Below, piece after piece: positions 35,935 to 45,794 of a stretch of DNA of 64,000 nt. The DNA comes from Anaerobranca californiensis DSM 14826 (GTDB taxonomy: Bacteria; Bacillota; Proteinivoracia; Proteinivoracales; Proteinivoracaceae), in NCBI RefSeq assembly GCF_900142275.1, contig NZ_FRAI01000006.1:62001-126000 (forward strand), given 5' to 3'. The position numbers and the translations under genes are program-made. Each line of letters begins with the position of its first letter. The first letter of the stretch is position 1. Below the pieces are notes generated by a model. It saw nothing but the letters and a program-made list of their open reading frames with translations. It was not told the DNA's origin and searched no databases.

Positions 35935-37404
35935 ATGAAAGTTGAAGAAATAAGGAAACAGGGGGAAAACTTAATTTCAGATTTAGGAAAGTATTATCTC
36001 CGTAAAGGTTTAGGAAAAAAAGTTAAAGAAGAATTACGGGAAATTTATAGTAAATATGAAGGAATATTTACAAAAGAAAATATAGAAAACCTTAAAAAAG
36101 AGGAAGATTTAAGTTTCCGGGAAAAGAAATATTTATTGTCTTTTCTTTTTCAAGGATATATAGGAAAGGAAAGCTTTGAATTAACAAATGAAATAGTACA
36201 AAGGGAGATGCAAACACTTGTAGAAATAGATAAAGGGCAAGTTTCTTTAACATATGCCCAGCTATTGCTGCCTGCAGAGAAAAATAGAGAGAAAAGATTA
36301 GCCCTAGATAAAAAGCTAGGACAAGGACAAGCTGGAATAAATCCTTTAAGGATGAAAAGGGTAGATATCTTAAAGGAAATAGCGGAAGATTTTGGATACC
36401 GAAACTATGTTGAATTAATCCATGATATTACCCCTGTAAATTTCAATACACTTGCAGAACAGGCAAAAAAGTTTTTAACTGAAACAGAAGCTAAATATAC
36501 TAATTTATTAAAAAAATTAGAGGGACATTATTTAGAAGAAGGTAATGAACCTTTACAAAAATCAGATATTACCTATATTTTTAAGTCAAATCCCTTTGAT
36601 AAATATTTCTCAGATATAGAACTTATCCCAACTATTGAGGATACTTTGTTTGGTTTAGGGATAAATATCCTTAAACAAAATAATGTTACTTTATCTTTAG
36701 AACAAAAAAAGGGTATAGCAATTAAAAGTTTTTGCTGCCCTGTAAGTATACCTGATGAAATCCATTTAGTCTTTAACCCTAAAGGGGGGATAGAAGACTA
36801 CCAGGACTCATTACACGAAACTGGGCACTGTCAGCATTATGCCCACACATCGAAGGATTTACCCTTTGAAAGTAAGCGAATCGGCGATAAATCCGTGGGG
36901 GAAGGCTATGGATATTTATTTCAGCAATTAATAGCTAATGTTTTTTGGATAGATAAGTTTTTGGATATGGATGAAGATATATTAAATAAATATAAGATTT
37001 TTATAGATGGCTATAATCTATACATTATCAGAAGGTTTTGTGGAAAACTTTTATATGAATTGGAGATTTTTTCAGGCCCATTAAAGGACAATACTTTAAA
37101 GGAAAAGTATGTAAGGATTATGGAAGAAGCAGTAAAGGTTAAGGTAAATCCTGAAAACTATTTGTTAGATTTAGATATAGGTTTTAACACTTCTAATTAC
37201 TTGAGGGCATGGATCTTTGAAAGTTGCTTAAGGAAATATTTGGTAGAAAACTTTGGAGAATTATGGTTTTTAAAGAAAGAAAGTGGAGATTTCCTGAAAA
37301 ATTTATGGAAATCAGGTAGTATGTATAGGGCAGAAGAAATAGTGGAAAGCATTGGTTTTAAAGATTTTAATATGGATACAATGATAAAATCCTTTATAGA
37401 TTAA
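35935..37404 (+). CDS. M3-like zinc metallopeptidase
   Basis: A 489-aa gluzincin. HETGH at residues 295-299 gives the two zinc histidines and catalytic glutamate, and E323 (VGEGYGYLF) at +24 gives the third ligand, spacing like thimet/oligoendopeptidase M3 enzymes. The N-terminal half is helical (YRNYVELIHD is reminiscent of M3 oligopeptidases). There is no signal peptide, so it probably trims oligopeptides in the cytoplasm, useful in a peptide fermenter. It is shorter than classical PepF (about 600 aa) and may represent a divergent branch near the M3 or M32 families. GGGGGTG precedes ATG 35935. Confidence 0.72.
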   Translation: MKVEEIRKQGENLISDLGKYYLRKGLGKKVKEELREIYSKYEGIFTKENIENLKKEEDLSFREKKYLLSFLFQGYIGKESFELTNEIVQREMQTLVEIDKGQVSLTYAQLLLPAEKNREKRLALDKKLGQGQAGINPLRMKRVDILKEIAEDFGYRNYVELIHDITPVNFNTLAEQAKKFLTETEAKYTNLLKKLEGHYLEEGNEPLQKSDITYIFKSNPFDKYFSDIELIPTIEDTLFGLGINILKQNNVTLSLEQKKGIAIKSFCCPVSIPDEIHLVFNPKGGIEDYQDSLHETGHCQHYAHTSKDLPFESKRIGDKSVGEGYGYLFQQLIANVFWIDKFLDMDEDILNKYKIFIDGYNLYIIRRFCGKLLYELEIFSGPLKDNTLKEKYVRIMEEAVKVKVNPENYLLDLDIGFNTSNYLRAWIFESCLRKYLVENFGELWFLKKESGDFLKNLWKSGSMYRAEEIVESIGFKDFNMDTMIKSFID

Positions 37405-37439
37405 AATTTATAAAGTTTTGGTTTTTTGGAGGAGGAAAA

Positions 37440-37795
37440 ATGGGGAAAAAATTCTTGTAACCGATGATCAAGTGGGGATAAGGAGATTATTAACGGAAAT
37501 ATTAAAGCCCCAAGGGTATGAAGTATACGAATGTTCCGATGGTTTACAAGCCATTGAGTTTTTAAAAGGTAATACAGTAGATTTAGTGTTATTAGACATG
37601 AAAATGCCGATATTGGATGGTATCACTACTTTAAGAAAAATCAAAGATTTAAATATCGATGCAAAAGTGGTAATTATGACTGCCTTTGGAGAACTAAAAG
37701 TAACAAAGGACGCCCAAAAATTAGGAGCGTTAGATTATATTTTAAAACCCTTTGATGTAATTCAACTTTTAGAAGTTGTGGAAAAATACGCATAA
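37440..37795 (+). CDS. spo0F: Spo0F-like single-domain response regulator with an apparently frameshifted start
   Basis: A receiver domain without output domain. It shows the acidic pair in VTDDQVGIR, phospho-acceptor D in LVLLDMKMP, T in IMTAFGE and K in LKPFD, and closely resembles Spo0F of the sporulation phosphorelay. The strong ribosome binding site GGAGGAGG (37428-37435) is followed by ATG at 37440, but that frame (ATG GGG AAA AAA TTC TTG TAA) stops at once. A -1 shift on the A6 run (37446-37451) gives MGKK followed by ILVTDDQ, exactly what is expected. A TTG at 37418 would be in frame but would read the ribosome binding site as WRRKN and has none of its own. So either one A is missing from the sequence or slippage is used. 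Position after pyrG agrees with Bacillus. Confidence 0.82.
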
Positions 37796-37816
37796 TACTA
37801 AGGAGGATAATTTGTA

Positions 37817-38770
37817 ATGGAAAGGGAATTAGCTTTAGAATTTATCAGAGTAACGGAAGCAGCTGCCATCGCTGCAGCACCCTTTATGGGTAGGGGAGAT
37901 AAAGATGGGGCAGATCTAGCTGCTGTGGAAGCGATGAGAAAAGCCTTTGATCATGTAGATATCGATGGAACAGTTGTCATCGGTGAAGGGGAAATTGATA
38001 ATGCTCCAATGCTCTATATAGGTGAAAAAGTAGGTTGTGGTAAAGAACCTAAAGTTGATATTGCAGTAGACCCCATAGAAGGGACTACCATAGTTTCAAA
38101 GGGCTTGCCTAATGCCATAGCAGTGTTAGCTGCTGGGCCAGGAGGTACATTTTTGCATGCTCCTGATATGTATATGGATAAATTAGCAGTAGGTCCAGGG
38201 GCAAGGGGTGTTATCGATATAAGTAAACCTATAGAGGAAAACATTATTAAAGTGGCTGATGCCCTTGGGAAAAGGGTACAAGATATGACAGTAGCAATAC
38301 TGGATAAACCTAGACATGCAGAGAGAATAGAGAGAATAAGGAGATTAGGGTGTAGAATTAATATTTTCCCCGATGGAGATGTGGCTATGGCTATTGCTAC
38401 AGCCAACGAAGAACCGGAAATCGACCTGTTAACAGGGATAGGGGGAGCACCGGAAGGAGTTATCGCTGCAGCAGCATTAAAGTGCTTAGATGGCGACTTT
38501 CAAGGGATATTAAAACCTAGAAATGATGAAGAAATTGCCAGGGCAAAGGAAATGGGAATTCTAGATATAAATAAAATATTAACTATTGATGATTTAGTAA
38601 AAGGTGATGATATATTTTTTGCAGCTACAGGTATTACTGGGGGAAATCTATTAAATGCTGTAAAGATAAAAAACAATATTGCTAGAACCCATTCTTTAGT
38701 AATGAGGGGTAAAACGGGAACAATAAGGTATATAACAGCTGTTCATAGATTAGACAAAAAGCAAATGTAA
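37817..38770 (+). CDS. glpX: Class II fructose-1,6-bisphosphatase (GlpX), copy 1
   Basis: Dephosphorylates fructose-1,6-bisphosphate in gluconeogenesis. The 317-aa protein shows the GlpX motifs [15 protein letters not shown] (metal-binding glutamates), DIAVDPIEGTT, FPDGDVAMAI and [20 protein letters not shown] 37817 follows TAAGGAGGAT, 21 bp after the spo0F-like gene, and tal follows 24 bp on. It takes the place that fbaA (aldolase) has in Bacillus. A second, related copy lies after tal. Some GlpX proteins also accept sedoheptulose-1,7-bisphosphate, which would suit the transaldolase neighbour; that is inference. Confidence 0.93.
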   Translation: MERELALEFIRVTEAAAIAAAPFMGRGDKDGADLAAVEAMRKAFDHVDIDGTVVIGEGEIDNAPMLYIGEKVGCGKEPKVDIAVDPIEGTTIVSKGLPNAIAVLAAGPGGTFLHAPDMYMDKLAVGPGARGVIDISKPIEENIIKVADALGKRVQDMTVAILDKPRHAERIERIRRLGCRINIFPDGDVAMAIATANEEPEIDLLTGIGGAPEGVIAAAALKCLDGDFQGILKPRNDEEIARAKEMGILDINKILTIDDLVKGDDIFFAATGITGGNLLNAVKIKNNIARTHSLVMRGKTGTIRYITAVHRLDKKQM

Positions 38771-38794
38771 AATCAAATATAAGGAGGTTTTAAA

Positions 38795-39439
38795 ATGAGA
38801 TTTTTTTTAGACACAGCAAACTTAGAGGAAATTAAAGAAATTTATGAATTAGGTGTTATCGACGGTGTAACTACTAACCCATCTTTAGTGGCAAAAGAAG
38901 GAGTAGATTTCCATCAGCGGATAAAAGAAATTGCCGAAGTAGTGAAAGGACCAATTAGTGCAGAGGTAATAGCTTTAGACCATGATGGTATGGTGAAAGA
39001 AGCTAGGGAATTGGCCAGCCTTGCTCCTAATGTTGTTGTAAAAATTCCCATGACTAAAGAAGGGCTTAAAGCTGTTAAAACTTTATCAGGGGAAGGGATT
39101 AAGACAAATGTAACCTTAATCTTTTCAGCAAATCAAGGAATTTTAGCAGCTAATGCTGGTGCCACTTATATTAGCCCCTTTATAGGTAGGTTAGATGATA
39201 TAGGTCATGATGGGATGGAGTTAATTAAAGAATTAGTAAAGGTATTTGACTACTACATGATAGATACAGAAATTATCGCTGCTAGTGTCCGACATCCTTT
39301 GCACTGTTTAAAAGCTATGGAAGCAGGAGCCCATATTGCTACAGTTCCAGCAAAAGTAATTGAGCAAATGATTAACCATCCAATGACTGATAAAGGGATA
39401 GCTGCTTTCTTAGCAGATTGGGAAAAAACTAAAAAATAA
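38795..39439 (+). CDS. tal: Transaldolase (small, FSA-like type)
   Basis: A 214-aa transaldolase of the short bacterial subfamily (fructose-6-phosphate aldolase/TalC type). Conserved segments: [22 protein letters not shown], the Schiff-base lysine in VVKIPMT, and [13 protein letters not shown]. It exchanges three-carbon units in the non-oxidative pentose phosphate pathway, providing ribose from fructose phosphates in a cell that may lack the oxidative branch. ATAAGGAGG precedes ATG 38795. It sits between two glpX genes, and a terminator-like hairpin follows. Confidence 0.93.
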   Translation: MRFFLDTANLEEIKEIYELGVIDGVTTNPSLVAKEGVDFHQRIKEIAEVVKGPISAEVIALDHDGMVKEARELASLAPNVVVKIPMTKEGLKAVKTLSGEGIKTNVTLIFSANQGILAANAGATYISPFIGRLDDIGHDGMELIKELVKVFDYYMIDTEIIAASVRHPLHCLKAMEAGAHIATVPAKVIEQMINHPMTDKGIAAFLADWEKTKK

Positions 39440-39455
39440 ACTGATATTAAGATTT

Positions 39456-39487
39456 GGGCAAGATTTTAAATAATCTTGCCCTTAAAT
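39456..39487 (+). terminator. Terminator after tal
   Basis: GGGCAAGATT (39456-39465) pairs with AATCTTGCCC (39472-39481), 10 bp with a 6-base loop, then TTAAATTTT. Confidence 0.7.
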
Positions 39488-39599
39488 TTTGTTACACATT
39501 TCGCAAAAAATACTATATCACATTGAGCTTTTTTGGTATAATAAGCATAACACAAATCTTATAAGAGTATAACTTATATAAGAGAGAGGAGTGCTTTGG

Positions 39600-40577
39600 A
39601 TGGAGAGAGAATTGGCTTTAGAGTTTGTTCGCGTTACAGAAGCTGCTGCTTTAGCTTCAGCTAGGCTAATGGGAAGGGGTTTAAAAGATGAGGCTGACCA
39701 AGCTGCCGTTCAGGCAATGAGGGCTATGTTTGACACTGTTTCAATGGATGGAGAAGTGGTTATTGGTGAAGGGGAAATGGATGAAGCACCAATGCTATAT
39801 ATTGGTGAAAAATTAGGGAATAAAAATGGTCCCAGACTTGACGTGGCAGTAGATCCCGTTGAAGGTACTAACCTTGTGGCTAAAGGGCTTCCAAATGCTA
39901 TTGCAGTGGTAGCTACGGCACCAAAGGGAAATTTATTACATGCTCCAGATATGTATATGGAAAAATTGGCTACTGGACCTTTGGGAAAGGGTAAAGTTAG
40001 TTTAGATAAAAGTCCTACAGAAAACTTGAAAATTTTAGCAAAGACAATGAATAAAAGGGTTCAAGATTTAGTAGCAGTTATTTTAGACCGTCCAAGGCAC
40101 CAAAAAATTATTGAAGAAGTGAGGAAGGCAGGGGCAAGGGTTAAACTTATTTCAGATGGTGATGTGGCAGCAGCTATTGCCACTGGCTATCCCAGTTCAG
40201 GTGTTGATATTCTCTTTGGTATTGGAGGAGCACCGGAAGGGGTACTGGCTGCAGCGGCATTAAGGTGTTTAGGTGGAGAAATGCAAGGTCGGTTAGTGGT
40301 AGAAGATAAAAGTCAACAAGAGAGGCTAAAGGAGATGAATATAACTGACCCTAATAAAATTTTAAATATTTACGATTTAGCTGGAAGAGATGATGTAATC
40401 TTTGCCGCTACGGGAATTACCGATGGGGATTTATTGAAAGGTGTCAGATTTATGGGTAATATAGCCTTTACCGAATCGGTGGTGATGCGGGCTCAAACGG
40501 GAACTATTAGAACCATTTTTGCCCAACATTGTTTAGATAAAAAACCAAAAGTTTATCAAAATTTAATAGGTTACTAA
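39600..40577 (+). CDS. glpX: Class II fructose-1,6-bisphosphatase (GlpX), copy 2
   Basis: A 325-aa paralogue of the gene at 37817. It keeps all GlpX motifs: [62 protein letters not shown] before ATG 39600 fixes the start; an upstream in-frame TTG is less likely. It has its own upstream region of about 160 bp containing a TATAAT at 39537 but no good -35, and its own terminator, so it is regulated separately from the spo0F-glpX-tal unit. This is the copy in the position of Bacillus glpX, upstream of rpmE. The two copies may differ in sugar bisphosphate preference. Confidence 0.93.
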   Translation: MERELALEFVRVTEAAALASARLMGRGLKDEADQAAVQAMRAMFDTVSMDGEVVIGEGEMDEAPMLYIGEKLGNKNGPRLDVAVDPVEGTNLVAKGLPNAIAVVATAPKGNLLHAPDMYMEKLATGPLGKGKVSLDKSPTENLKILAKTMNKRVQDLVAVILDRPRHQKIIEEVRKAGARVKLISDGDVAAAIATGYPSSGVDILFGIGGAPEGVLAAAALRCLGGEMQGRLVVEDKSQQERLKEMNITDPNKILNIYDLAGRDDVIFAATGITDGDLLKGVRFMGNIAFTESVVMRAQTGTIRTIFAQHCLDKKPKVYQNLIGY

Positions 40578-40597
40578 GGGCTTTAGCCCTTTTTTTT
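40576..40597 (+). terminator. Terminator at the end of the second glpX
   Basis: AAGGGC (40576-40581) and GCCCTT (40586-40591) around TTTA, followed by a T-run to 40597. The left arm overlaps the stop codon. Confidence 0.85.
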
Positions 40598-40681
40598 CAT
40601 ATTCAAATGTGATATATTTTCTTTGTTAAATGTCTAGGAGTTGGGAATACTTAAAAAAACTATAATTTGGAGGGTTTTTGG

Positions 40682-41668
40682 ATGGTTTGGCTATATTTTT
40701 TTGTAAGTGCAGCACTAATTGTTTACGCAGGAATGAGTTTGTCTAAAAATGCAGATATAATTGCAGAAAAAACAGGATTGGGTGGTGCCTTAATTGGGGC
40801 CCTTTTATTACCAGTTGTTACCTCTTTGCCGGAAATTGTTACTAGTGCCCAAGCAGCAATTATCGGGAACCCAGATATTGCAGTGGGTAATGTATTTGGA
40901 AGTAATATGTTTAATATTGTAATAATTGCCATAGTGGATTTAGTACAAGGGAGAGGTCCCCTTATGGTACATATAAAGTTAGGACATATATTGACAGCGG
41001 GTGTTGGAATACTTCTTTCAGCATTGGCAGCGATCTTTATAATAATTAAAATGAATATCGCCATATTTGGTATTGGGCTAGATACACTGATTTTATTATT
41101 GGTATATTTAGCAGGTATAAGATTAATATTGAGATATAATAAAAGGCATAATTTAGAAGAAGAAAATGGGGAGGGTTATCCTGACATTCCTTTGCAAAAA
41201 GGGATTATAGGTTTTATTATTTCAGGGATAATAATTGTTTTTTCTGGGAGGATGTTAGCTAATACCGGTAATGAAATTGCCCAAATTACAGGACTTGGTA
41301 GTAGCTTTGTAGGTTCATTTTTAATTGCTATAACTACTTCACTACCTGAATTAGTTGCGACTTTTACCGCTGCTAAAATGGGAGCCTTTGATATGGCTAT
41401 TGGTAATATCTTAGGTGCCAATGTAATGAATATTTTAATAATTTTTTTAACAGACTTGTTTTATGTAGGTAATCCTGTCCTTTCTGCAATTTCTATAGAA
41501 AATGGGATAACGGGGTTATTTGGAATTTGCCTTTCAATTATAGCTATTATTGGGATAATATATAGAAGTAAAAAAAGTGTTTTTACTTTAGGGTATGATA
41601 GTTGGGCAATAATAATAGGCTATATTTTAGCAGCTTTACTCCTCTTTAATTTAGGGATAACTTTATAA
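40682..41668 (+). CDS. Calcium/sodium (cation/proton) antiporter, CaCA family
   Basis: A 328-aa integral membrane exchanger with about ten spans. The two inverted alpha-repeats are clear: LPVVTSLPEIV with GNVFGSNMFNI in the first half and IAITTSLPELVA with GNILGANVMNI in the second; the glutamates in these repeats bind the cation. It should exchange Ca2+ (or another cation) against Na+ or H+ across the cytoplasmic membrane. TTGGAGGG before ATG 40682 supports that start over the TTG five codons earlier. It stands alone between the glpX terminator and a cell-wall hydrolase gene. Ion specificity is inferred. Confidence 0.88.
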   Translation: MVWLYFFVSAALIVYAGMSLSKNADIIAEKTGLGGALIGALLLPVVTSLPEIVTSAQAAIIGNPDIAVGNVFGSNMFNIVIIAIVDLVQGRGPLMVHIKLGHILTAGVGILLSALAAIFIIIKMNIAIFGIGLDTLILLLVYLAGIRLILRYNKRHNLEEENGEGYPDIPLQKGIIGFIISGIIIVFSGRMLANTGNEIAQITGLGSSFVGSFLIAITTSLPELVATFTAAKMGAFDMAIGNILGANVMNILIIFLTDLFYVGNPVLSAISIENGITGLFGICLSIIAIIGIIYRSKKSVFTLGYDSWAIIIGYILAALLLFNLGITL

Positions 41669-41754
41669 TTAAAGGTAATTTATGCATATATTAACAAAAG
41701 GTGGATAGAATAACAGTGGGTTTGGCAATAAAAAATTACGAGGTGATTTGATTT

Positions 41755-42738
41755 ATGGATAGGCTCAGTTTTCTGTTTTCCATAGGACTAGTAGCATTAC
41801 TACTACTAAGTACTATGGGAGCAGCCCTGGGACATCCGGTAGCAGAACTGTCTATGCCAGCATTTTTTTGGCATGATGGTTTATTTGTAGAAGATGAGTT
41901 CCTTATTGAACAATATTTGCCAGACATGCCACCGAATATAAGGGAGGAAGTAAAGGAAGATGTAAAAATAATTACCCATGTTGTTGTTAAGGGTGATACG
42001 GTAAAATCCATTGCAAAGGAGTATGGAATTGAAGAAAATACTATCATCAACAACAACAATATCTCAAACCCAAATCTCATTGTAGTAGGACAACAACTGA
42101 GATTCCCATCGGTAGATGGACTGATCCATACAGTGAAAAGGGGAGATACTATATATGGATTAGCCCAAACTTATGGGATAACTATTGAGGATATATTAGA
42201 GGTAAATGAAGTTGATCCTACAGTTCTAACTGTAGGAAGTACACTAATACTACCTAATGCTAAGCCTGTAGTTGCCCAGCGAACAGTAGTATCATCCAGA
42301 AGTGGGACAACAACTGCTGTCGCTAGCATACCAACCTTTAGGAACTTGTTATGGCCAGTTAATGGAGTGATAACTTCCCCGTATGGATGGAGAAGAAATC
42401 CTTTTAATTCAGCCCAAACCCAGTTTCACAGAGGATTAGACATAGGGGCCAGTAGAGGTACTCCAATTTTTGCAGCTACATCAGGTAAGGTAGTTCACAG
42501 TGGTTGGTTAAGTGGATATGGATATACTGTTATTTTAGAACATGATAATAACTACACCCTTTATGCCCATGCCAGTTCTTTATCGGTAAAGAAAGGGCAG
42601 TGGGTGGAAAAAGGGCAAGAAATCGCGAGGGTAGGTGCCACAGGAAATGCTACCGGACCGCATCTACACTTCGAAATTCGGATAGGTGGCAATAGTTCTT
42701 CAAAAGCAGTAAATCCGATAAATTATCTACAAAGGTAA
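41755..42738 (+). CDS. LysM-M23 peptidoglycan endopeptidase
   Basis: A 327-aa exported cell-wall hydrolase. It has an N-terminal hydrophobic signal/anchor (about residues 4-25), two LysM repeats (VVVKGDTVKSIAKEYGI ... LRFP, about 75-120; HTVKRGDTIYGLAQTYGI ... LILP, about 125-170) that bind peptidoglycan, and a C-terminal M23 domain with zinc ligands in HRGLDIG, the catalytic YAHAS and HLHFE. The same layout occurs in SpoIIQ/SpoIIIAH-type and DipM-like enzymes, but the complete HxH and HRGLD motifs point to an active endopeptidase. AGGTGATTTG precedes ATG 41755. A hairpin follows the stop. Confidence 0.92.
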   Translation: MDRLSFLFSIGLVALLLLSTMGAALGHPVAELSMPAFFWHDGLFVEDEFLIEQYLPDMPPNIREEVKEDVKIITHVVVKGDTVKSIAKEYGIEENTIINNNNISNPNLIVVGQQLRFPSVDGLIHTVKRGDTIYGLAQTYGITIEDILEVNEVDPTVLTVGSTLILPNAKPVVAQRTVVSSRSGTTTAVASIPTFRNLLWPVNGVITSPYGWRRNPFNSAQTQFHRGLDIGASRGTPIFAATSGKVVHSGWLSGYGYTVILEHDNNYTLYAHASSLSVKKGQWVEKGQEIARVGATGNATGPHLHFEIRIGGNSSSKAVNPINYLQR

Positions 42739-42740
42739 AA

Positions 42741-42762
42741 AAGGAGTGGGAAACCACTCCTT
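42741..42762 (+). terminator. Hairpin after the M23 peptidase gene
   Basis: AAGGAGTGG (42741-42749), GAAA tetraloop, CCACTCCTT (42754-42762). The stem is strong but there is no U-run. Confidence 0.6.
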
Positions 42763-42800
42763 GAACATTTGGAATTGTAGATAGTAATTGTCAGTTTTTC

Positions 42801-42829
42801 TTGACTAATTTTCGCTAATTTGCTACAAT
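42801..42829 (+). promoter_or_regulatory. Sigma-A promoter of rpmE
   Basis: TTGACT (42801-42806), 17-bp spacer, TACAAT (42824-42829), 41 bp before the rpmE start codon. Confidence 0.85.
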
Positions 42830-42869
42830 TATAGCATTGCCAAGAAATGCTGAAAGAGGTGAATCTGAT

Positions 42870-43067
42870 ATGAAACAAGCCATTCATCCAGAATACAAAA
42901 AAACTACAATTACTTGTGCCTGTGGTGAAGTAATTGAAACCCGTTCAACTAAAGAGGAAGTTAGAGTAGAAATTTGCTCAAAATGTCATCCATTCTACAC
43001 AGGAAAACAAAAATTTGTTGATGCTGGTGGCCGTGTTGATAAATTCCGTCGTAAATACGGCATGTAG
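42870..43067 (+). CDS. rpmE: 50S ribosomal protein L31 (zinc-binding form)
   Basis: A 65-aa ribosomal protein. Cysteines C16, C18 (TCACGE) and C37, C40 (CSKC) form the zinc site of the C+ form. The start is ATG 42870, preceded by AGAGGTGA; an in-frame upstream extension to 42837 would begin right at the promoter's start point and lacks a ribosome binding site. The chain ([10 protein letters not shown] ... [11 protein letters not shown]) is standard. It has its own promoter and a strong terminator. In Bacillus it follows rho; here rho is absent from the neighbourhood. Confidence 0.97.
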   Translation: MKQAIHPEYKKTTITCACGEVIETRSTKEEVRVEICSKCHPFYTGKQKFVDAGGRVDKFRRKYGM

Positions 43068-43078
43068 TTTTAAAGTTA

Positions 43079-43118
43079 TTAGATGCAGAGTCTCTTTTGG
43101 GACTCTGCATCTAATTTT
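43079..43118 (+). terminator. Strong terminator after rpmE
   Basis: TTAGATGCAGAGTC (43079-43092) pairs perfectly with GACTCTGCATCTAA (43101-43114), 8-base loop, then TTTT. Confidence 0.9.
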
Positions 43119-43191
43119 AAAAAGGGAAAGAAAGGGATATCAATAATTTTGTCGAATTTCATTAATAAAAGTGTTAATAGGGGGAGAGATT

Positions 43192-43767
43192 ATGCATATT
43201 ATTAAAGATATGGGTTGGATTGAAGTAATAACAGGTAGTATGTTTTCAGGGAAAAGTGAAGAGCTAATCCGTAGGGTAAAAAGGGCTAGGTACGGAAAGA
43301 AAAAAACATTAGTATTTAAACCAGAAATAGATAATAGATATTGTGTAAATAGTGTAGTCTCCCATAATGGAGATCAAATAAATGCTATAAATATTTGTAA
43401 AGCGGAAGAAATACTTCAGTATGTGACAGACAGTATTGATGTAGTTGCTATAGATGAAGCACAGTTTTTAGATGAAAAAATAGTAGATGTTTGTACTAAA
43501 TTGGCTAATATGGGCAAAAGGGTGATAGTTGCAGGTTTAGATACAGACTTTAAAGGTGAACCCTTTGGCTTTATTCATATTTTGATGGCTATCTCAGAAT
43601 ATGTCGATAAACTCCAAGCAATCTGTGTAGTTTGTGGCAATCCTGCCAGCAGAACCCAGAGGCTAATTGAAGGGAAACCGGCAAAAGCTGATGATCCGGT
43701 AATTTTAATAGGGGCAACGGAATCTTATGAAGCAAGATGTAGGCGATGCCATTTAGTCCCAAAATAA
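43192..43767 (+). CDS. tdk: Thymidine kinase
   Basis: Phosphorylates thymidine in pyrimidine salvage. The 191-aa type II enzyme has the P-loop [11 protein letters not shown], the DEAQF segment, and the zinc site CVVCG ... CRRCH. AGGGGGAGAG before ATG 43192 sets the start; the in-frame upstream TTG/ATA region to 43171 reads through this ribosome binding site. A DUF1385 gene follows 11 bp later. Location between rpmE and prfA agrees with Bacillus. Confidence 0.95.
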   Translation: MHIIKDMGWIEVITGSMFSGKSEELIRRVKRARYGKKKTLVFKPEIDNRYCVNSVVSHNGDQINAINICKAEEILQYVTDSIDVVAIDEAQFLDEKIVDVCTKLANMGKRVIVAGLDTDFKGEPFGFIHILMAISEYVDKLQAICVVCGNPASRTQRLIEGKPAKADDPVILIGATESYEARCRRCHLVPK

Positions 43768-43778
43768 GGAGGGATAAA

Positions 43779-44714
43779 ATGAAAGAAAAAACTAGTTTAG
43801 CGGTAGGCGGTCAAGCTGTTTTGGAAGGGGTAATGTTCCGCTTACAGAACAAAGCTACATTGGCGGTAAGAAAACCCGATGGGACCATCTATGTCGAAAA
43901 GAAAAATCTAGGTTCAAAGGGGAAAAAAACTCTGTCTTCTTGGCCTATCATTAGAGGTAGTCTTAACTTAATAGATGCTTTATCAGTGGGAGTAGAAATG
44001 CTCACTAAATCAGCGAATTTAAGTGAAGGTGAAGAAGGGGAAAATTTAAGTAAAAGGGAAATATTTTTCGCAGTATTTTTCGCAGTTATAACTGCCATAG
44101 GATTATTTTTTGTTTTACCCACATTAATTACTGGTTTACTAGAAAAAATTACCCCACAAACTTTAGGTTTTAAAAACCTCATTGAAGGGTTAATTCGCTT
44201 AAGTATTTTTTTAATTTATATTTTTTTAGTATCTAAAGTTAAAGAAATCCATAGGGTCTTTCAATATCATGGGGCAGAACACATGGTAGTCCATTGTCAT
44301 GAACAAGGGGAAGAACTAACTGTGGAAAATGTTATGAAATACTCACCCCTTCACAAAAGATGTGGTACATCATTTTTATTAATAGTCATGGTAATTAGTA
44401 TTTTAGTATTTTCCCTATTACCTTGGATGGCACTTCTACCTAGGCTATTATTGCGGATTTTACTTATTCCTTTGATTGCTGGTTTAGCCTATGAAGTAAC
44501 AAGGTTAGCGGGGAAATACAATTCCCCTGTTTTAAATATTATTATCTATCCAGGCCTTTGGCTTCAAAGATTAACTACAAAAACCCCCAACCCTTCCCAA
44601 GTAGAAGTAGCTATAGCTGCTATTACAGCCCTTTTAGAAGATGATAGTGTAATTGACAGAGAAAAACCTAATCTATATAATATAGATGAAATTGCTAACG
44701 AAGCAGAGGTGTAA
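43779..44714 (+). CDS. DUF1385 integral membrane protein (YqhQ-like)
   Basis: A 311-aa membrane protein of the DUF1385 family. It starts with the conserved [13 protein letters not shown], has the motif [18 protein letters not shown] (His/Glu-rich, predicted metal-binding) and [10 protein letters not shown] in the middle, and several membrane spans (about 105-130, 140-160, 215-260). Its function is not established, though in Clostridia the family is commonly found between rpmE and prfA, as here. AAGGAGGGAT before ATG 43779 sets the start. It is part of a tdk-DUF1385-prfA-prmC transcript (5-bp gap to prfA). Confidence 0.88.
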   Translation: MKEKTSLAVGGQAVLEGVMFRLQNKATLAVRKPDGTIYVEKKNLGSKGKKTLSSWPIIRGSLNLIDALSVGVEMLTKSANLSEGEEGENLSKREIFFAVFFAVITAIGLFFVLPTLITGLLEKITPQTLGFKNLIEGLIRLSIFLIYIFLVSKVKEIHRVFQYHGAEHMVVHCHEQGEELTVENVMKYSPLHKRCGTSFLLIVMVISILVFSLLPWMALLPRLLLRILLIPLIAGLAYEVTRLAGKYNSPVLNIIIYPGLWLQRLTTKTPNPSQVEVAIAAITALLEDDSVIDREKPNLYNIDEIANEAEV

Positions 44715-44719
44715 AAAAT

Positions 44720-45793
44720 ATGATGTTAGATAAACTAAAAAGTATTGAAGAGAAATATGAAGAGTTAGAAAGACTGATATCAGACCCTGAAATTATAACA
44801 AATAACCAACAGCAATGGAGAAAATACACAAAAGAACATGCCGATTTAACTCCCATTGTTAACACTTATAGGGAATATAAAAAAGTTGTGGAATCATATC
44901 AAGAAATGAAAGATATATTGTACAGCAAAATAGATCCTGAGCTAGTAGAACTAGCGAAAGAAGAATTGCCGGAGTTAGAGGAGAAAAAAGAAGAACTTGA
45001 AGAAAAATTAAAGATTTTGTTATTACCTAAAGATCCCAATGATTCTAAAAATGTTATTATGGAAATCAGGGGTAGTGCCGGTGGAGAAGAAGCGGCGTTA
45101 TTTGCTTCAGATATCTTTAAAATGTATACCCGTTATGCAGAAATTAGGGGTTGGAGAGTTGAAATTATGGATGCCCACTACACCGATATAGGAGGGATTA
45201 AAGAAATAATTTTCCTCATCGAAGGTGAAGGGGCTTACAGCCGCTTAAAATATGAAAGTGGTGTCCATAGGGTGCAAAGGATACCTACTACAGAATCTGG
45301 TGGTAGAATCCATACATCTACAATAACTGTAGCGGTGTTACCAGAAGCAGAAGAAGTGGAAGTGGAAATAAACCCAAATGATTTAAGGATAGATACCTTC
45401 TGTTCTTCTGGACCTGGAGGTCAAAGTGTTAACACCACCCAATCAGCGGTGAGGATTACCCATTTACCTACTGGTATTGTAGTATCTATGCAGGATGAAA
45501 AATCCCAATTAAAAAATAGGGAAAAAGCTATGCGGGTATTGAGGGCAAGATTGATGGAAAAATATGAGGAAGAAAGACGGGCAGAAATGGCAGAAAACCG
45601 TAAAAGCCAAGTGGGAACCGGTGATCGCAGTGAAAGGATTAGAACATATAACTTCCCACAAAGTAGGGTAACTGACCACCGAATCGGCTTAACCTTGCAC
45701 AAACTAGATACTATTTTAGCAGGGGAACTTGATGAAATAATTGATGCTTTAATTACTGCAGATCAACTTGAAAAATTAAAGAAGGTCGATTAA
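44720..45793 (+). CDS. prfA: Peptide chain release factor 1
   Basis: Recognises UAA and UAG stop codons and triggers peptide release. The 357-aa protein has the GGQ catalytic motif ([10 protein letters not shown]), the anticodon-like tripeptide region ([13 protein letters not shown]) and normal length. AGAGGTG precedes ATG 44720 (ATG 44723 also possible). prmC, which methylates the GGQ glutamine, starts 1 bp after the stop. An intact RF1 means that UAG is decoded as stop here, relevant to the TAG-interrupted regulator at 2725. Confidence 0.97.
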   Translation: MMLDKLKSIEEKYEELERLISDPEIITNNQQQWRKYTKEHADLTPIVNTYREYKKVVESYQEMKDILYSKIDPELVELAKEELPELEEKKEELEEKLKILLLPKDPNDSKNVIMEIRGSAGGEEAALFASDIFKMYTRYAEIRGWRVEIMDAHYTDIGGIKEIIFLIEGEGAYSRLKYESGVHRVQRIPTTESGGRIHTSTITVAVLPEAEEVEVEINPNDLRIDTFCSSGPGGQSVNTTQSAVRITHLPTGIVVSMQDEKSQLKNREKAMRVLRARLMEKYEEERRAEMAENRKSQVGTGDRSERIRTYNFPQSRVTDHRIGLTLHKLDTILAGELDEIIDALITADQLEKLKKVD

Positions 45794-45794
45794 A

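Noticed and set aside
37817-40577. Recent tandem duplication of glpX
   Set aside because: The copies differ throughout, have different lengths and different flanking signals, so the duplication is old or one copy was acquired separately.
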